The notes under the pieces are model-generated. The model saw only the letters and a list, made by a program, of their open reading frames with translations, was not told where the DNA came from and did not search any database. From positions 1,282,605 through 1,346,604 of the forward strand of contig NZ_LFMD02000007.1 in the NCBI RefSeq assembly GCF_015776785.2: a DNA stretch of 64,000 bases. The letters run 5' to 3'. Positions 49,209 to 63,582 of this stretch are shown one piece after another (position 1 is the stretch's first letter; each line of letters opens with the position of its first letter). The DNA comes from Kitasatospora sp. SUK 42 (GTDB taxonomy: Bacteria; Actinomycetota; Actinomycetes; Streptomycetales; Streptomycetaceae). The position numbers and the translations under genes were made by a program.

Positions 49209-50459
49209 ATGAGCGAATCCGCACCGATCGTCATTGATCCGCTCGGCCAGGACCTCCACGCGGAGACCGCGCGAATCCGCGCCCGGGGCCCGGTCACCCG
49301 CGTCGAACTGCCCGGCGGAGTGCCGGCCTGGTCCGTCACCGGCTACGCCGAGGGCCGGCAGCTGCTGTCCGACCCGCGGGTGTCGCGGGACGCGTACCGG
49401 CACTGGCCCGCCTTCATCAACGGGGAGATACCCGCCGACTGGCCGCTGATCACCTGGGTGGCCTCCCGGAGCATCACCAACGCGTACGGCGACGAGCACG
49501 CCCGGATGCGGACGCTGCTGGCGGCCGGATTCACCGGCCGCCGGGTGGAGTTGATGCGCCCCTCCGTGGAGAGGGTCACCGCCGACCTGCTCGACCACCT
49601 CGCCGAGGTGCCGCCCGGCAAGGTGGTCGACCTGCGGGCCGGGTTCGCCCACCCGCTGCCGTCCCGGGTGGTCTGCGATCTGCTCGGGGTCCCCGAGGAG
49701 CTGCGCGGCGGCATCGACGACATCATCCGCATGATCGCCTACGCCGCCTCGGGCCCGCGGGACGGCGAGGTGGCGGCGCCGCCCAAGGCGAGCGCGCAGG
49801 ACTTCCGCCGCACCGCCACCGAACTGATCGCCCACAAGCGGAACTCGCCCGGGGACGACCTGCTCACCGCGCTCATCTCGGTGCGCGCCGACGGCGACGA
49901 CCGGCTCTCGGAGGACGAGCTGGAGAGCACCGTGCTCACCCTGCTGCGCGCCGGCCACGTGACCGTGCTGGAGCTGATCTGCAACGCCGTCATCGCCCTG
50001 CTCACCCACCCCGACCAGCTGAAGCTGGTGGTCTCCGGGCAGGTCGGCTGGGACGAGGTGATCGAGGAGACGCTGCGCGCGGAGAGCCCCGTCGAGCACC
50101 TGCCGCTGCACTACGCCGTCAGTGACATCGACATCGCCGGGGTGTCCATCGCCCAGGGCGACCCGATCCTCATCGCCTTCGGTGCCGGCGGCCGCGACCC
50201 GCGGCTGCACGGCCCGACGGCCGAGGAGTTCGACATCACCCGGGCGGGCAAGCAGCACCTCGCCTTCGGCTTCGGCGTCCACCACTGCATCGGCGCCCCG
50301 CTGGGCCGGATGCAGGCCCGTACCGCGCTGCCCGCGCTGTTCGCCCGGTTCCCGCACCTCGAACTGGCCGTACCCGTGGAGGAGCTCGAACCGACCACCA
50401 CGTTCATGCTCAACGGCCACCGGGCCCTCCCGGTACGGCTGACCCCCGCGGCGCTCTGA
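49209..50459 (+). CDS. cytochrome P450 of the halogenated pyrrole cluster
   Basis: This 416-residue P450 starts at ATG 49209 with AGGAGA upstream. The heme loop FGFGVHHCIGAPLGR and ExxR (EETLRAESP) are intact. The I-helix reads LRAGHVTVLEL: the Thr remains but the preceding acid of AGxE/DT is Val, so proton delivery for normal oxygen activation is changed. This fits P450s that couple phenols or cyclise substrates as well as ordinary hydroxylases. It follows the antiporter by 121 bases and may share its transcript. No ferredoxin gene is in the cluster. Confidence 0.92.
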   Translation: MSESAPIVIDPLGQDLHAETARIRARGPVTRVELPGGVPAWSVTGYAEGRQLLSDPRVSRDAYRHWPAFINGEIPADWPLITWVASRSITNAYGDEHARMRTLLAAGFTGRRVELMRPSVERVTADLLDHLAEVPPGKVVDLRAGFAHPLPSRVVCDLLGVPEELRGGIDDIIRMIAYAASGPRDGEVAAPPKASAQDFRRTATELIAHKRNSPGDDLLTALISVRADGDDRLSEDELESTVLTLLRAGHVTVLELICNAVIALLTHPDQLKLVVSGQVGWDEVIEETLRAESPVEHLPLHYAVSDIDIAGVSIAQGDPILIAFGAGGRDPRLHGPTAEEFDITRAGKQHLAFGFGVHHCIGAPLGRMQARTALPALFARFPHLELAVPVEELEPTTTFMLNGHRALPVRLTPAAL

Positions 50460-50477
50460 CCCATCGCACGGCTGCGG

Positions 50478-50525
50478 AAGGGCCCGGGCCCCGAGCGGAA
50501 ACCATCGCTCGGGGCCCGGGCCCTT
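50478..50525. terminator. bidirectional terminator between convergent P450 and flavoprotein genes
   Basis: A 20-bp perfect stem (50478-50497 with 50506-50525) with an eight-base loop lies between the two convergent stops. Confidence 0.9.
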
Positions 50526-50531
50526 TCCAGG

Positions 50532-52184
50532 TCAGTGCACCGCCGGCGGCGGCACGTTGGTCAGGTTCTCCCTGGTCAGCATGGTCCGGAACTCCGCCGG
50601 CGCGACGGTCTTGGTCCATGCCAGCGTCCGCAGCCGCCTGGCCAGGGTGAAGTGGTAGAAGCGGTCCTCCGGGTCGGCGAAGCCGTACAGCGGCGGGGTG
50701 AACGGCGCGTCGTCCAGGGCCCGCCAGACGCGGCCGGCCGCCGCGGCCGGGGTGAGCCGGCCTTCGCGGACCTCCTCGGTCCAGGCGAAGGTCTGTTCCA
50801 GCAGCTCCGGCAGGCCGTACGGCAGCGCGAACCAGTGCGCACCCTCCGCCAGCCGGTGGGTGGGCGTCCAGTCGCCGCTGCGCAACGCCTGGTTGCGGGC
50901 GCTCTTCAGCGACAGCGCGGCCAGCATCGACCACAGCAGCCACACCCGGCTGAACGCGTTCCACAGCTCGAAGTCGCGGGTGGCGATCCGGGCGGCGGCG
51001 ATGATGCGGTCGTTGAAGCCGATCAGCTCGGCCTGGAAGCCCGCCACCGCCGCGAACCGCTCGGGCGACCAGTCATCGGTACGGGCCGCCTCGATCAGCA
51101 CCGGCGCGAGCGCGTAGACCAGTTCGGCGGCCATCGTCACGTCCCTGGACAGGAACAGGTCGTTGCGGCTGGCGGAGCGCTCGAACAGGAAGTGCCGGTT
51201 ACCCACCGTACGGTCGACCGTGCGCTGCCACACGTCGTCGGCGGTCCACGGCCTCACCGCGACCGCGGCGGAGAACGTGTCGCGCAGCTGCGGGAACCGG
51301 TCGATCAGCCCCCGGAACGCCGACTCGGGGTCCTTCGGCAGGTCGCCGAAGACGTCCGGGTCGACACTCAGCACCACCGAGGTGCGCGCCGTCCCGGCGT
51401 CCGCGTGGTTGTCGAAGTGCGCGACCTGGAGCCACCCGCCGGCGAACAGGTGACTGATGGTGCCGGCCGACCACGGCGAGGCCCTGGGGTAGCCGCTCAG
51501 CGGGACGCGGTCCTCGAAGCGCTGCACCCCGGCCAGGTGCGTGGTCAGCACCCGCGAGCGGCTGCGCAGGTTCGCCACCGGGTCGGGGCCGCCGAGCCGG
51601 GCGATGATCGGGGAGTCCATGCCGATCGAGTCCACCAGGTAGCGGGCGCGGTACCGCAGCCCGTCGGCGGTGGTCACGCTGACGCCGTCACCTCCGGGCA
51701 GCGGGGAGACGTCCGTCAGCCTGCGCCGGTGCCGGACGACCCGGGCACCGTAGGTGCGGGCCACCTGGAGCGCGTACTCGTCGACGTCGGGCCGGAACAT
51801 GTGCCACTCGGAGTGCTCGCCGGGCACGTTGAACTGCACGGTCTGCCTCGGGTCCTGGGCCTTCCCCGGCCGGTGGTACAGGAAGCTCAGGCTGCGCTTG
51901 GCACCGCTGGTGCGGCGCACCCGGTCCGGCAGGTCGCAGGTCAGGCCGAAGGCCGCGATCTCGGGGATGTCGAATCGCCTGGCCAGGGTGAAGAACACCT
52001 CGGCCGTGTACGGCACCGTGGTCTCCCCCGCCGGGGCGGTGGCGTCGGACTCGGTGTCCACCACCAGGACCCGCAGTCCCTGCCGGGCCAGGACGGCGGC
52101 CAGCAGGTTCGACGCGAGGTGCGCGCCGACCACGGCGACGTCGTACTTCTCTTCGGGATCGGCGTAGTGCCGGCCGTCGTCCAT
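50532..52184 (-). CDS. degenerate halogenase-family flavoprotein (PltD-like)
   Basis: This is a 550-residue protein. Two adjacent ATGs (52187, 52184) follow GGAGGAG; the second has better spacing. It aligns along its length with the two halogenases upstream (GETTVPYTAEVF, FLYHRPGKAQDP, DVDEYALQVA, FELWNAFSRVW). However, the FAD site reads VVGAHLASNLLA in place of GxGxxG, and the WxWxIP block reads GWLQVAHFDN. The Lys of the catalytic segment (GAKRSLSFLYH) is kept. It is therefore unlikely to be a normal halogenase. PltD of the pyoluteorin pathway is a comparable non-canonical homologue. A role in halogenase partnering, substrate cyclisation or release is possible. Confidence 0.85.
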   Translation of the reverse strand: MDDGRHYADPEEKYDVAVVGAHLASNLLAAVLARQGLRVLVVDTESDATAPAGETTVPYTAEVFFTLARRFDIPEIAAFGLTCDLPDRVRRTSGAKRSLSFLYHRPGKAQDPRQTVQFNVPGEHSEWHMFRPDVDEYALQVARTYGARVVRHRRRLTDVSPLPGGDGVSVTTADGLRYRARYLVDSIGMDSPIIARLGGPDPVANLRSRSRVLTTHLAGVQRFEDRVPLSGYPRASPWSAGTISHLFAGGWLQVAHFDNHADAGTARTSVVLSVDPDVFGDLPKDPESAFRGLIDRFPQLRDTFSAAVAVRPWTADDVWQRTVDRTVGNRHFLFERSASRNDLFLSRDVTMAAELVYALAPVLIEAARTDDWSPERFAAVAGFQAELIGFNDRIIAAARIATRDFELWNAFSRVWLLWSMLAALSLKSARNQALRSGDWTPTHRLAEGAHWFALPYGLPELLEQTFAWTEEVREGRLTPAAAAGRVWRALDDAPFTPPLYGFADPEDRFYHFTLARRLRTLAWTKTVAPAEFRTMLTRENLTNVPPPAVH

Positions 52185-52233
52185 CATGCTCCTCCAGGGG
52201 ATCGTTAACTGACGCTCGTGAACTGACGCCAAG

Positions 52234-53925
52234 TCAGAAGAGCCTTCCGCCGCGCACCTTGGCCTTGACCGCCTCCAGGGCGTTGCCGGTGAGCAGCCGG
52301 GCCACCTCGGGGTCGCCCTCCTTGGCCGACCAACGGACCATCCGGTACAGCTTCTTGGGGTTGGGGTTGATGAAGCGGACCTCGCGCTCGGCGAATCCGA
52401 GGTGCTTGGGCACGTAGTTGGCCCGCTCGATCTCCTCGTAGAGCACGTCGGCGGCCTCGGGGCCGGTGGTGGTGCCGGCCTCGACCGCGTCGGTCTGCTT
52501 GACCATCAGGTCGTGCAGCCCGGCGAAGCCGTCGTGGCCGGGCCAGTACAGCCCCAGGTGCGCCACGTCCTCCAGGTCCGTGAAGTGCTGCTCCCGGCCG
52601 TCCCGGCGGAACTTGGTGAGCGCCTCCTGGAGCCGGTAGACGCCGGCGTTCGCGCCCCATCCCCAGATGCGGAAGATCGCGCTCCACAGGCCGTAGTCGG
52701 CGAAGGAGATGAAGGCGGCGTTGACCAGCTCGTCGTTGGCGTCCAGCTGCGACTGCTGGAGCCGGTCGACGTAGGAGAAGCGCTCCGCCGAGAAGTCACC
52801 GTCCTTGATCGCGCGCAGCAGCCGGTAGGCCAGCACGTTGATCGCCTCGGTGGTGTTGGACAGGCCGCGGGAGAACAGCGGGTCGATGAAGCCCGCCGCG
52901 TGCGACAGCAGCAGCCAGCGGTCGCCGACGGTGGTCCTGGAGGAGTACTGGAGCCGGTCGGTGGAGGTCCACTCGCGGGCCGGGATGGAGCCCTCGAACT
53001 GGCGGACGATGTCCGGGAAGGGCGCGCAGAGCCGGGCGAAGTCCTCCTCCGGGCTCATCCCGGGCACCTTGGGGTAGGTCCGCGGGTCCACGGTCATCCC
53101 GACGCTGCACAGCGGGTTGGTCGACCACTTGTTGTTGTCGAAGGCGATCACCCAGGCCCAGCCGCGCTCGAACATGTGGTGGACCGTGCCCTCGTACCAC
53201 GGCACCGGGGGCCTCAACTCCTCGGCCAGGTGGTCGAAGAGGCGGTCGGTGGGGGTGACGTTGAGGCTGTGGTTCCACAGCGACCGCGAGTGGTGCTTGA
53301 AGCGGACCGGGTCCTCGCGCAGCTGGAACTTCTCCGCGACCGGCGAGCGGAAGCCGGAGGCGTCCACGATGTAGCGGGCCCTGTACTCCCCGCGCGGGCC
53401 GGCCAGCGTCACCCCGGAGTCGTCGAAGTCGATGTCCTTGACCAGGAAGTTCTGCCTGACCTTGGCGCCGTACTTGGCGGCCACCTGGAACAGGTAGGCG
53501 TCCACGTCCTGGCGGAAGTAGTGCGCGGCCTCGTGCAGCAGTTGCGGCGGGGTGTTGAACTCGTTCACCTCGCGCGGGTTCTGCGGGGTGTTCTCGTGGT
53601 GCATCAGGAACCCGAAGTGGCGCTTGACGCCGAACCGGGGGCCGAGCGCCTTGGTGGTCTCGGTGAACGACGCGAGCGCCGAGATCTCCGGCACGTCGTA
53701 GCGTTCGGCGAGGGTCCGCAGGGTGACCAGGGTGTACGGGATCGTCGACTCGCCGATGGCGAACCTGGGGTGCGAACCGCCGTCCAGCAGCAACACCTTG
53801 GCGCCGTGCCGGGCCAGGACGGCGGCCAGGATCGATCCGGCCAGACCCGAGCCCAGGATGGCCACGTCGTAGGTGACGGCTTCCGAGGCCCCCGTGTCGG
53901 TACCGCTCGCAGTGGTTCTGTTCAC
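52234..53925 (-). CDS. FADH2-dependent halogenase, phenol/aryl type
   Basis: This 563-residue halogenase starts at GTG 53925 with GGAGAG before it. The FAD site is LGSGLAGSILAAVLA, the family loop is FAIGESTIPYT, the catalytic Lys region is FGVKRHFGFLMHH, and the WxWxI block is RGWAWVIAFDNN, with Ala in the place of Pro. It is much longer than the PltA-type enzyme at 43393, and it is nearer to halogenases that act on free phenols or aryl polyketides. It probably chlorinates the resorcinol ring. It lies in the operon PKS2 - halogenase - halogenase - PltD-like. Confidence 0.9.
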   Translation of the reverse strand: MNRTTASGTDTGASEAVTYDVAILGSGLAGSILAAVLARHGAKVLLLDGGSHPRFAIGESTIPYTLVTLRTLAERYDVPEISALASFTETTKALGPRFGVKRHFGFLMHHENTPQNPREVNEFNTPPQLLHEAAHYFRQDVDAYLFQVAAKYGAKVRQNFLVKDIDFDDSGVTLAGPRGEYRARYIVDASGFRSPVAEKFQLREDPVRFKHHSRSLWNHSLNVTPTDRLFDHLAEELRPPVPWYEGTVHHMFERGWAWVIAFDNNKWSTNPLCSVGMTVDPRTYPKVPGMSPEEDFARLCAPFPDIVRQFEGSIPAREWTSTDRLQYSSRTTVGDRWLLLSHAAGFIDPLFSRGLSNTTEAINVLAYRLLRAIKDGDFSAERFSYVDRLQQSQLDANDELVNAAFISFADYGLWSAIFRIWGWGANAGVYRLQEALTKFRRDGREQHFTDLEDVAHLGLYWPGHDGFAGLHDLMVKQTDAVEAGTTTGPEAADVLYEEIERANYVPKHLGFAEREVRFINPNPKKLYRMVRWSAKEGDPEVARLLTGNALEAVKAKVRGGRLF

Positions 53926-53996
53926 GTCGCTCTCTCCTCGTCCTTCGTCAGGTGGTGCCGGGTTGTGGTCGGCCGGGCGGTGCGGCGCGGCGGCCG

Positions 53997-55706
53997 TCAC
54001 CTGCGGCGGACCAGATTGCGCAGACGTTCCTTGACCAGGCCGCTCATGGCGCCGTGGATCAGCTCGCCGACCTCCCTGGGGGCCTCGCTGCCCGCCCAGC
54101 GCGCGGCCTGGACCATCTTGGGCGGGGTGATGAAGACGTAGTGCTCCTTCGGCACGCCGATCCTGAAGGCGGCCGGCACGTAGTCGGCCTGCTGGAGCAG
54201 CTCGAACAGGTCGGCCGCCGCCGCCTTCGGGTCGAGCGTCCCGGCGTCGACCTGCCGGCACAGCTCCAGGGTCGTGAAGCGCATCTCGTTGTAGGCCGCG
54301 CTCACCGGGAACGGTGAGCCCGGGTAACGGGTCTGCTCCAGGTCGCGGAAGACCTGGTCCTGCCCGTTCGCGGCGAAGGCGAAGTAGGCGTTCTCCAGGG
54401 TCAGCGCCGCCAGTACGGTGCTCAGCGCCCAGGTGCGGAACACCGCGTTCCACAGGTCGTAGTCCCGGAACGCCACGAACGAGGTGTAGACCAGGTCGTC
54501 GTGCACGTCGAACAGGCCCTGCTGGAGGTCCTCGACGTACTGGAACCGCTCCATCGACCAGTCGCCGTCCCGGGAGGCCTCGATCAGCCGCCCGGCCAGG
54601 GCGTTGACCACTTCGAAGGAGTTGGTCAGGCCCCTGGAGTACAGCGGGTCGATGAAGCCGGCGGCGTGCGAGGTCAGGCAGAAGCGGTCGCCGACGACCT
54701 GCTTGGAGGAGTACTGGAGCCGGCCGGTGGCGGTCCACGGCCGGGCGGCCCTGGCGTTGGCGAACTGCTTCGCCACGTCCGGGAAGCGGCGCAGGAAGGC
54801 GTCGAACTCCTCCTGCGGCGAGGCGTCGCCGGCCGGGTGGACCCGCGGGTCCAGGGTGAGCCCCACGCTGCACAGCGGGTTCAGCGAGTCGTCGTTGTTG
54901 TCGAACGGGATCACCCACAGCCAGCCGCCGTCGAAGACGTGGTGCAGCGTCCCGTCGTGCCAGCGGCTGGGCTGTCCGTGCAGACCGCCGGAGGGGGTGT
55001 CGTCGTACGGGACGACCCCGACCATGTGGGTGAAGATCGAGCGGGAGTGGGTCCGGGCCCGGGTGGGCTCCTCCCGCAGGTTGAGCCGCTCGGCCAGCGG
55101 CGAACGGTATCCGGAGGCGTCCACCAGGTACTCGGCGCGGAACTCCTCGCCGCCGTCGGAGCGCAGCACCACCCCGGTGCCGCCGTCGATGTCCAGGTCG
55201 GTGATCCGCACGCCGGTCCGGCCGTCCGCACCGTACCGGAGCGCGACGTGGTACATGTACGCGTCCACGTCCTGCCGGTACAGGTGGGTCTCGGTCTGCA
55301 ACGCCACCGGCAGGACCAGCTGGTTGGCCTCGGAGGGGTTCTGCGCGCGCCCGGGCCGGTGGTAGACGAACCCGAAGTTCTTCTTCCAGCCGCAGTTGCG
55401 GGAGATGTTGTCGCGGATGTCCTTGTAGGTGGCCAGCGCCGCGATCTCGGGCACGTCGTAGCGCGCCGAGATCAGTCGCACCAGCGCCGAGGTGTACGGA
55501 ATGGTGGACTCGCCGACCGCGAACCGCGGGTGCAGTCCGGCGTCCGTGATCAGGACCCGGACGCCGTTGCGGGCCAGCACCGCGGCGAGCATGGACCCGG
55601 CGATACCGGCTCCGAGGATCGCCACGTCGTACCGCTCGGCGGCGACGGGTGCGCCGGCGGCTTTGCCGGCGGGTGTGTCAGCGGGTGTGTCAGCGGGGTT
55701 CTCCAT
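53997..55706 (-). CDS. FADH2-dependent halogenase, phenol/aryl type
   Basis: This 569-residue halogenase starts at ATG 55706, five bases past the PKS2 stop. A Pro/Ala/Thr-rich leader of about 24 residues precedes the FAD site LGAGIAGSMLAAVLA. FAVGESTIPYT, the Lys segment GWKKNFGFVYH and the complete WLWVIPFDNN block are present, so it should be catalytically competent. It resembles the enzyme encoded downstream throughout, which implies duplication. It probably acts on the phenyl ring of the aroyl-pyrrole. The 3' end is followed by a 71-base gap before the next start. Confidence 0.91.
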   Translation of the reverse strand: MENPADTPADTPAGKAAGAPVAAERYDVAILGAGIAGSMLAAVLARNGVRVLITDAGLHPRFAVGESTIPYTSALVRLISARYDVPEIAALATYKDIRDNISRNCGWKKNFGFVYHRPGRAQNPSEANQLVLPVALQTETHLYRQDVDAYMYHVALRYGADGRTGVRITDLDIDGGTGVVLRSDGGEEFRAEYLVDASGYRSPLAERLNLREEPTRARTHSRSIFTHMVGVVPYDDTPSGGLHGQPSRWHDGTLHHVFDGGWLWVIPFDNNDDSLNPLCSVGLTLDPRVHPAGDASPQEEFDAFLRRFPDVAKQFANARAARPWTATGRLQYSSKQVVGDRFCLTSHAAGFIDPLYSRGLTNSFEVVNALAGRLIEASRDGDWSMERFQYVEDLQQGLFDVHDDLVYTSFVAFRDYDLWNAVFRTWALSTVLAALTLENAYFAFAANGQDQVFRDLEQTRYPGSPFPVSAAYNEMRFTTLELCRQVDAGTLDPKAAAADLFELLQQADYVPAAFRIGVPKEHYVFITPPKMVQAARWAGSEAPREVGELIHGAMSGLVKERLRNLVRRR

Positions 55707-55711
55707 GTGCC

Positions 55712-61177
<5,466 letters not shown>

Positions 61178-61202
61178 GGGCTCTGGACCTCCAGCCAATC
61201 AG

Positions 61203-61234
61203 AAATCACTTGTTGAAATCAACACTTGATGAAC
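61203..61234 (-). promoter_or_regulatory. shared cluster operator, site D
   Basis: On the minus strand the core reads AAGTGTTGATTTCAACAAGT, with a GTTGA/TCAAC inverted repeat at its centre (61212-61223). It lies 26-57 bases upstream of the PKS2 start. Confidence 0.65.
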
Positions 61235-61314
61235 GACGGGGCGGGTGGGGCCCGCCATGAGCACCCGCGAAAGGCGCGGGGCACCGGAGAGGGCGCCGGG
61301 TCGACGGCTCCGGG

Positions 61315-62568
61315 TCAGCGCAGGAGGACCGGCAGCGCGTCCAGACCCCGGAACGGGGTGCGCAGCTCCCACCTCAGCTCGTGCTCGGGCACGGCGAGCC
61401 GCATCGCGGGGAAGGCCCGCAGCAGGGAGATCGTCGCGAGGCCGACGATCTGCAGGGCCAGCCGGGAGCCGACGCAGTAGTGGATGCCGCCGCCGAAGGC
61501 CACGTGGTCCCTGGCGTTGTCCCGGTCGAAGTCCAGCCGATCCGGGTCGGCGAACTTCCGCGGATCCCGGTTGGCCGCCGACACCGACAGCACCACCAGC
61601 GCGCCCTTCGGGATCACCCCGCCCCCGACCTCGACGTCCTCGGTCGCGTACCGCATGGAGCCCGGCTGCTGCGGGCCGTCGTAACGGAAGATCTCGTCCA
61701 TCGCCGCCCCCGTCCTGGCGGGGTCGGCCAGCAGTTCGGCCTTCTTCTCCGGGTACCTCAGCAGCCAGTACACGCAGTTGCCGATCATGCTCTGCACGCC
61801 GAAGTAGCCGGCCAGCATCACCTGGAGGGCCGCCGCGAGGAGCTCGATCTCCTCGATCCGGCCCTCCTCCTCGGCCACTTCGAGCAGGGTCGTCAGCAGG
61901 TCCTCGGCCGGGTGCAGGCGCTTGTCGGCGATCTGCTCGGCCAGCAGCTCCTTGAGCCGGTCCAGCCCCCGCTGCGCCGCCTCGACGTCCTTGCCGCCGG
62001 TCAGCTCGTCCATGCCGGAGGTGAAGGCCTGCCGCTTGTCCGGCGACACGCCCAGCAGGTGGGACTGCACCATCACCGGCAACGGCTTGGCGTACTCCTC
62101 CACCAGGTCCACCCGGTCCCGGTCCGCCAGGGCGGCGTGCAACTCCGCCGCGGTGCGCAGGATGTGCGGCTCCATCGCGTTGACCCGCTTCGCCGAGAAG
62201 GACGGCACGACCAGCTTGCGCAGGCGGGTGTGGTTCGGCTGGTCCTGATTGATCATCATGTGCCCGGAGACCTCGTCACGCCGCAGCACCAGGCCGCCGA
62301 CCGGCGGGGCGGCCAGGGAGCCGGCACCCCTGGGCCTGGGGGCCTCGTCCAGGCTGCTGCTCAGCCGCAGGTCCGCGTAACAGGCCCGGACATCGTCGTA
62401 GCGGCTGACCAGGAACGCCTCGGAACCGTCCCGCAGGATCACCGGACGGACCGGGCCGGCCTCCTGCATCTCCCTGTAGACGGGGTACGGCAGGTTGCCG
62501 AACTCGTCGCCCAGGTGGACCGGGCACCCCGCCGCGGCCGCGGCCACCGAGAGGTCATCAGCAGACAT
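61315..62568 (-). CDS. cytochrome P450 of the halogenated pyrrole cluster
   Basis: This 417-residue P450 starts at ATG 62568 with GGGGGA before it. ExxR (DEIFRYDGP) and the heme loop FGGGIHYCVGSRLALQ are intact. The I-helix reads VMLAGYFGVQSMIGN: both the acid and the Thr of AGxE/DT are replaced, which is rare and argues against ordinary monooxygenation with water-chain proton delivery. It precedes PKS2 in the same direction by 137 bases, and its own promoter carries site E. A role in late cyclisation, coupling or ring modification of the halogenated aroyl-pyrrole is inferred. Confidence 0.92.
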   Translation of the reverse strand: MSADDLSVAAAAAGCPVHLGDEFGNLPYPVYREMQEAGPVRPVILRDGSEAFLVSRYDDVRACYADLRLSSSLDEAPRPRGAGSLAAPPVGGLVLRRDEVSGHMMINQDQPNHTRLRKLVVPSFSAKRVNAMEPHILRTAAELHAALADRDRVDLVEEYAKPLPVMVQSHLLGVSPDKRQAFTSGMDELTGGKDVEAAQRGLDRLKELLAEQIADKRLHPAEDLLTTLLEVAEEEGRIEEIELLAAALQVMLAGYFGVQSMIGNCVYWLLRYPEKKAELLADPARTGAAMDEIFRYDGPQQPGSMRYATEDVEVGGGVIPKGALVVLSVSAANRDPRKFADPDRLDFDRDNARDHVAFGGGIHYCVGSRLALQIVGLATISLLRAFPAMRLAVPEHELRWELRTPFRGLDALPVLLR

Positions 62569-62718
62569 CGGATCCCCCAACAATCAGTCGAGCGCCACGG
62601 CTCTCCCGCGGCATGCGAAGACGCAACAGGGACGTCCCGCGACACGCGGCCACGGCTCCCGCGGCCGGAGCAGGACGGATGGAGCTCAGGTCCGATCACC
62701 GACGGGAAGTCCATTCCC

Positions 62719-62745
62719 CATCTGATGATTTCACCTTCTGATGAA
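62719..62745. promoter_or_regulatory. shared cluster operator, site E
   Basis: CATCTGATGATTTCA (62719-62733) is identical to the left half and centre of site A, followed by a diverged right half with CTGATGAAG. It lies about 150 bases upstream of the P450 start in an AT-rich pocket. Confidence 0.7.
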
Positions 62746-62830
62746 GAATACGCGCCCCCTCCCCGCTGTCAACGACCAGACGCCACCGCCCTCGCACCCA
62801 CACCGCCCACCACGCACCCGGACATGCCGA

Positions 62831-62862
62831 AGCAGGGGTCGTGCAAATGCACGACCCCTGCT
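62831..62862. terminator. terminator hairpin at the right edge of the cluster
   Basis: A 15-bp perfect stem (AGCAGGGGTCGTGCA and its complement) with AA at the centre lies 70 bases past the stop of the DinB-like gene on the minus strand, separating it from the cluster. The surrounding 360-bp gap (62569-62931) holds no gene. Confidence 0.8.
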
Positions 62863-62931
62863 GTCACCACCCCGACGCCCTTCGTCCGCCGCTGTCCCGC
62901 AGACGACCGGACGCCCTTACCTACTCGGCAC

Positions 62932-63489
62932 TCACTCGACCACGCGGCCCGCGAACGCCGCCAGCCGGTCGGCCGCCGACGCACCCTCGGGCGCCTCGCG
63001 CTCCACCCCGAAGGGCAGACCGGACCGATCGTCAGGAAGCATCATCCGCAACTGCGCCAGAGCGGCCGTCATCACCGGCTCCGGCAGATCGATCGCCTGC
63101 CCCGTCGAACGGGCCAAGTCCCATCCGTGCAGGCCCAGTTCGACCACCCGCACCGCCACCAGCCGGGACGCCGGACGCTCGCCCATCGGGGTCTGGAACA
63201 CCCGCTCCAGCACGCCCTCACCGGAGAACGCCCGCCACAGACCGTCCTGCGACTCGCGGAACGCCCGTACCGGGTCGTCGCCCAGCACGTCCTCGCCGGG
63301 CGCGACGTCGGCGCCGGTCACCAGCCTGACGAACATCAGATTGCCCGACACGACGTGCGCCACCAACTCCCGCACCGACCAGCCGTCACACGTCGACGGC
63401 TCGGTCAGTTGAGGTTGCTTCACCTCCTTCAGCACAGCCTCGAAAGCAGCTCCAGCGACATTCAGCAGCTCAAGGTCGTTTGCCGTCAC
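62932..63489 (-). CDS. DinB-like / mycothiol-dependent maleylpyruvate isomerase-fold protein (TIGR03086 type)
   Basis: This is a 185-residue four-helix protein. CDGWSVRELVAHVVSGNLMF carries the first metal His, and VVELGLHGWDLARSTGQAID carries the second conserved His motif. These are the hallmarks of the TIGR03086 branch of the DinB_2/MDMPI superfamily, which binds a divalent metal and may use mycothiol. Substrates are mostly unknown. It is a common core-genome neighbour of central metabolic genes in streptomycetes and probably does not belong to the pyrrole cluster. Confidence 0.88.
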   Translation of the reverse strand: MTANDLELLNVAGAAFEAVLKEVKQPQLTEPSTCDGWSVRELVAHVVSGNLMFVRLVTGADVAPGEDVLGDDPVRAFRESQDGLWRAFSGEGVLERVFQTPMGERPASRLVAVRVVELGLHGWDLARSTGQAIDLPEPVMTAALAQLRMMLPDDRSGLPFGVEREAPEGASAADRLAAFAGRVVE

Positions 63490-63529
63490 ATGATTTAACC
63501 TAACAGCCGTTCAGTGCCCGCAACAAGCG

Positions 63530-63569
63530 TTCCGGGCAGCTCGATTGCCGGCAATCGAGCTGCCCGGAA
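63530..63569 (-). terminator. 40-bp perfect palindrome, terminator of the 2-oxoglutarate dehydrogenase gene
   Basis: The sequence is fully self-complementary from 63530 to 63569, centred on GCCGGC. It begins 14 bases past the stop of the dehydrogenase gene and ends 41 bases before the DinB-like start. Confidence 0.85.
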
Positions 63570-63582
63570 TCCGGGCCGCGGG

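Noticed and set aside
62741..63412. A plus-strand ORF over the DinB-like gene
   Set aside because: It is an antisense shadow; the minus strand carries conserved DinB/MDMPI His motifs.
63530..63569. The 40-bp palindrome as a regulatory operator like site A
   Set aside because: It lacks the TGNNGANTTC core, is GC-rich at the ends and sits directly after the dehydrogenase stop, so a terminator is the simpler reading.
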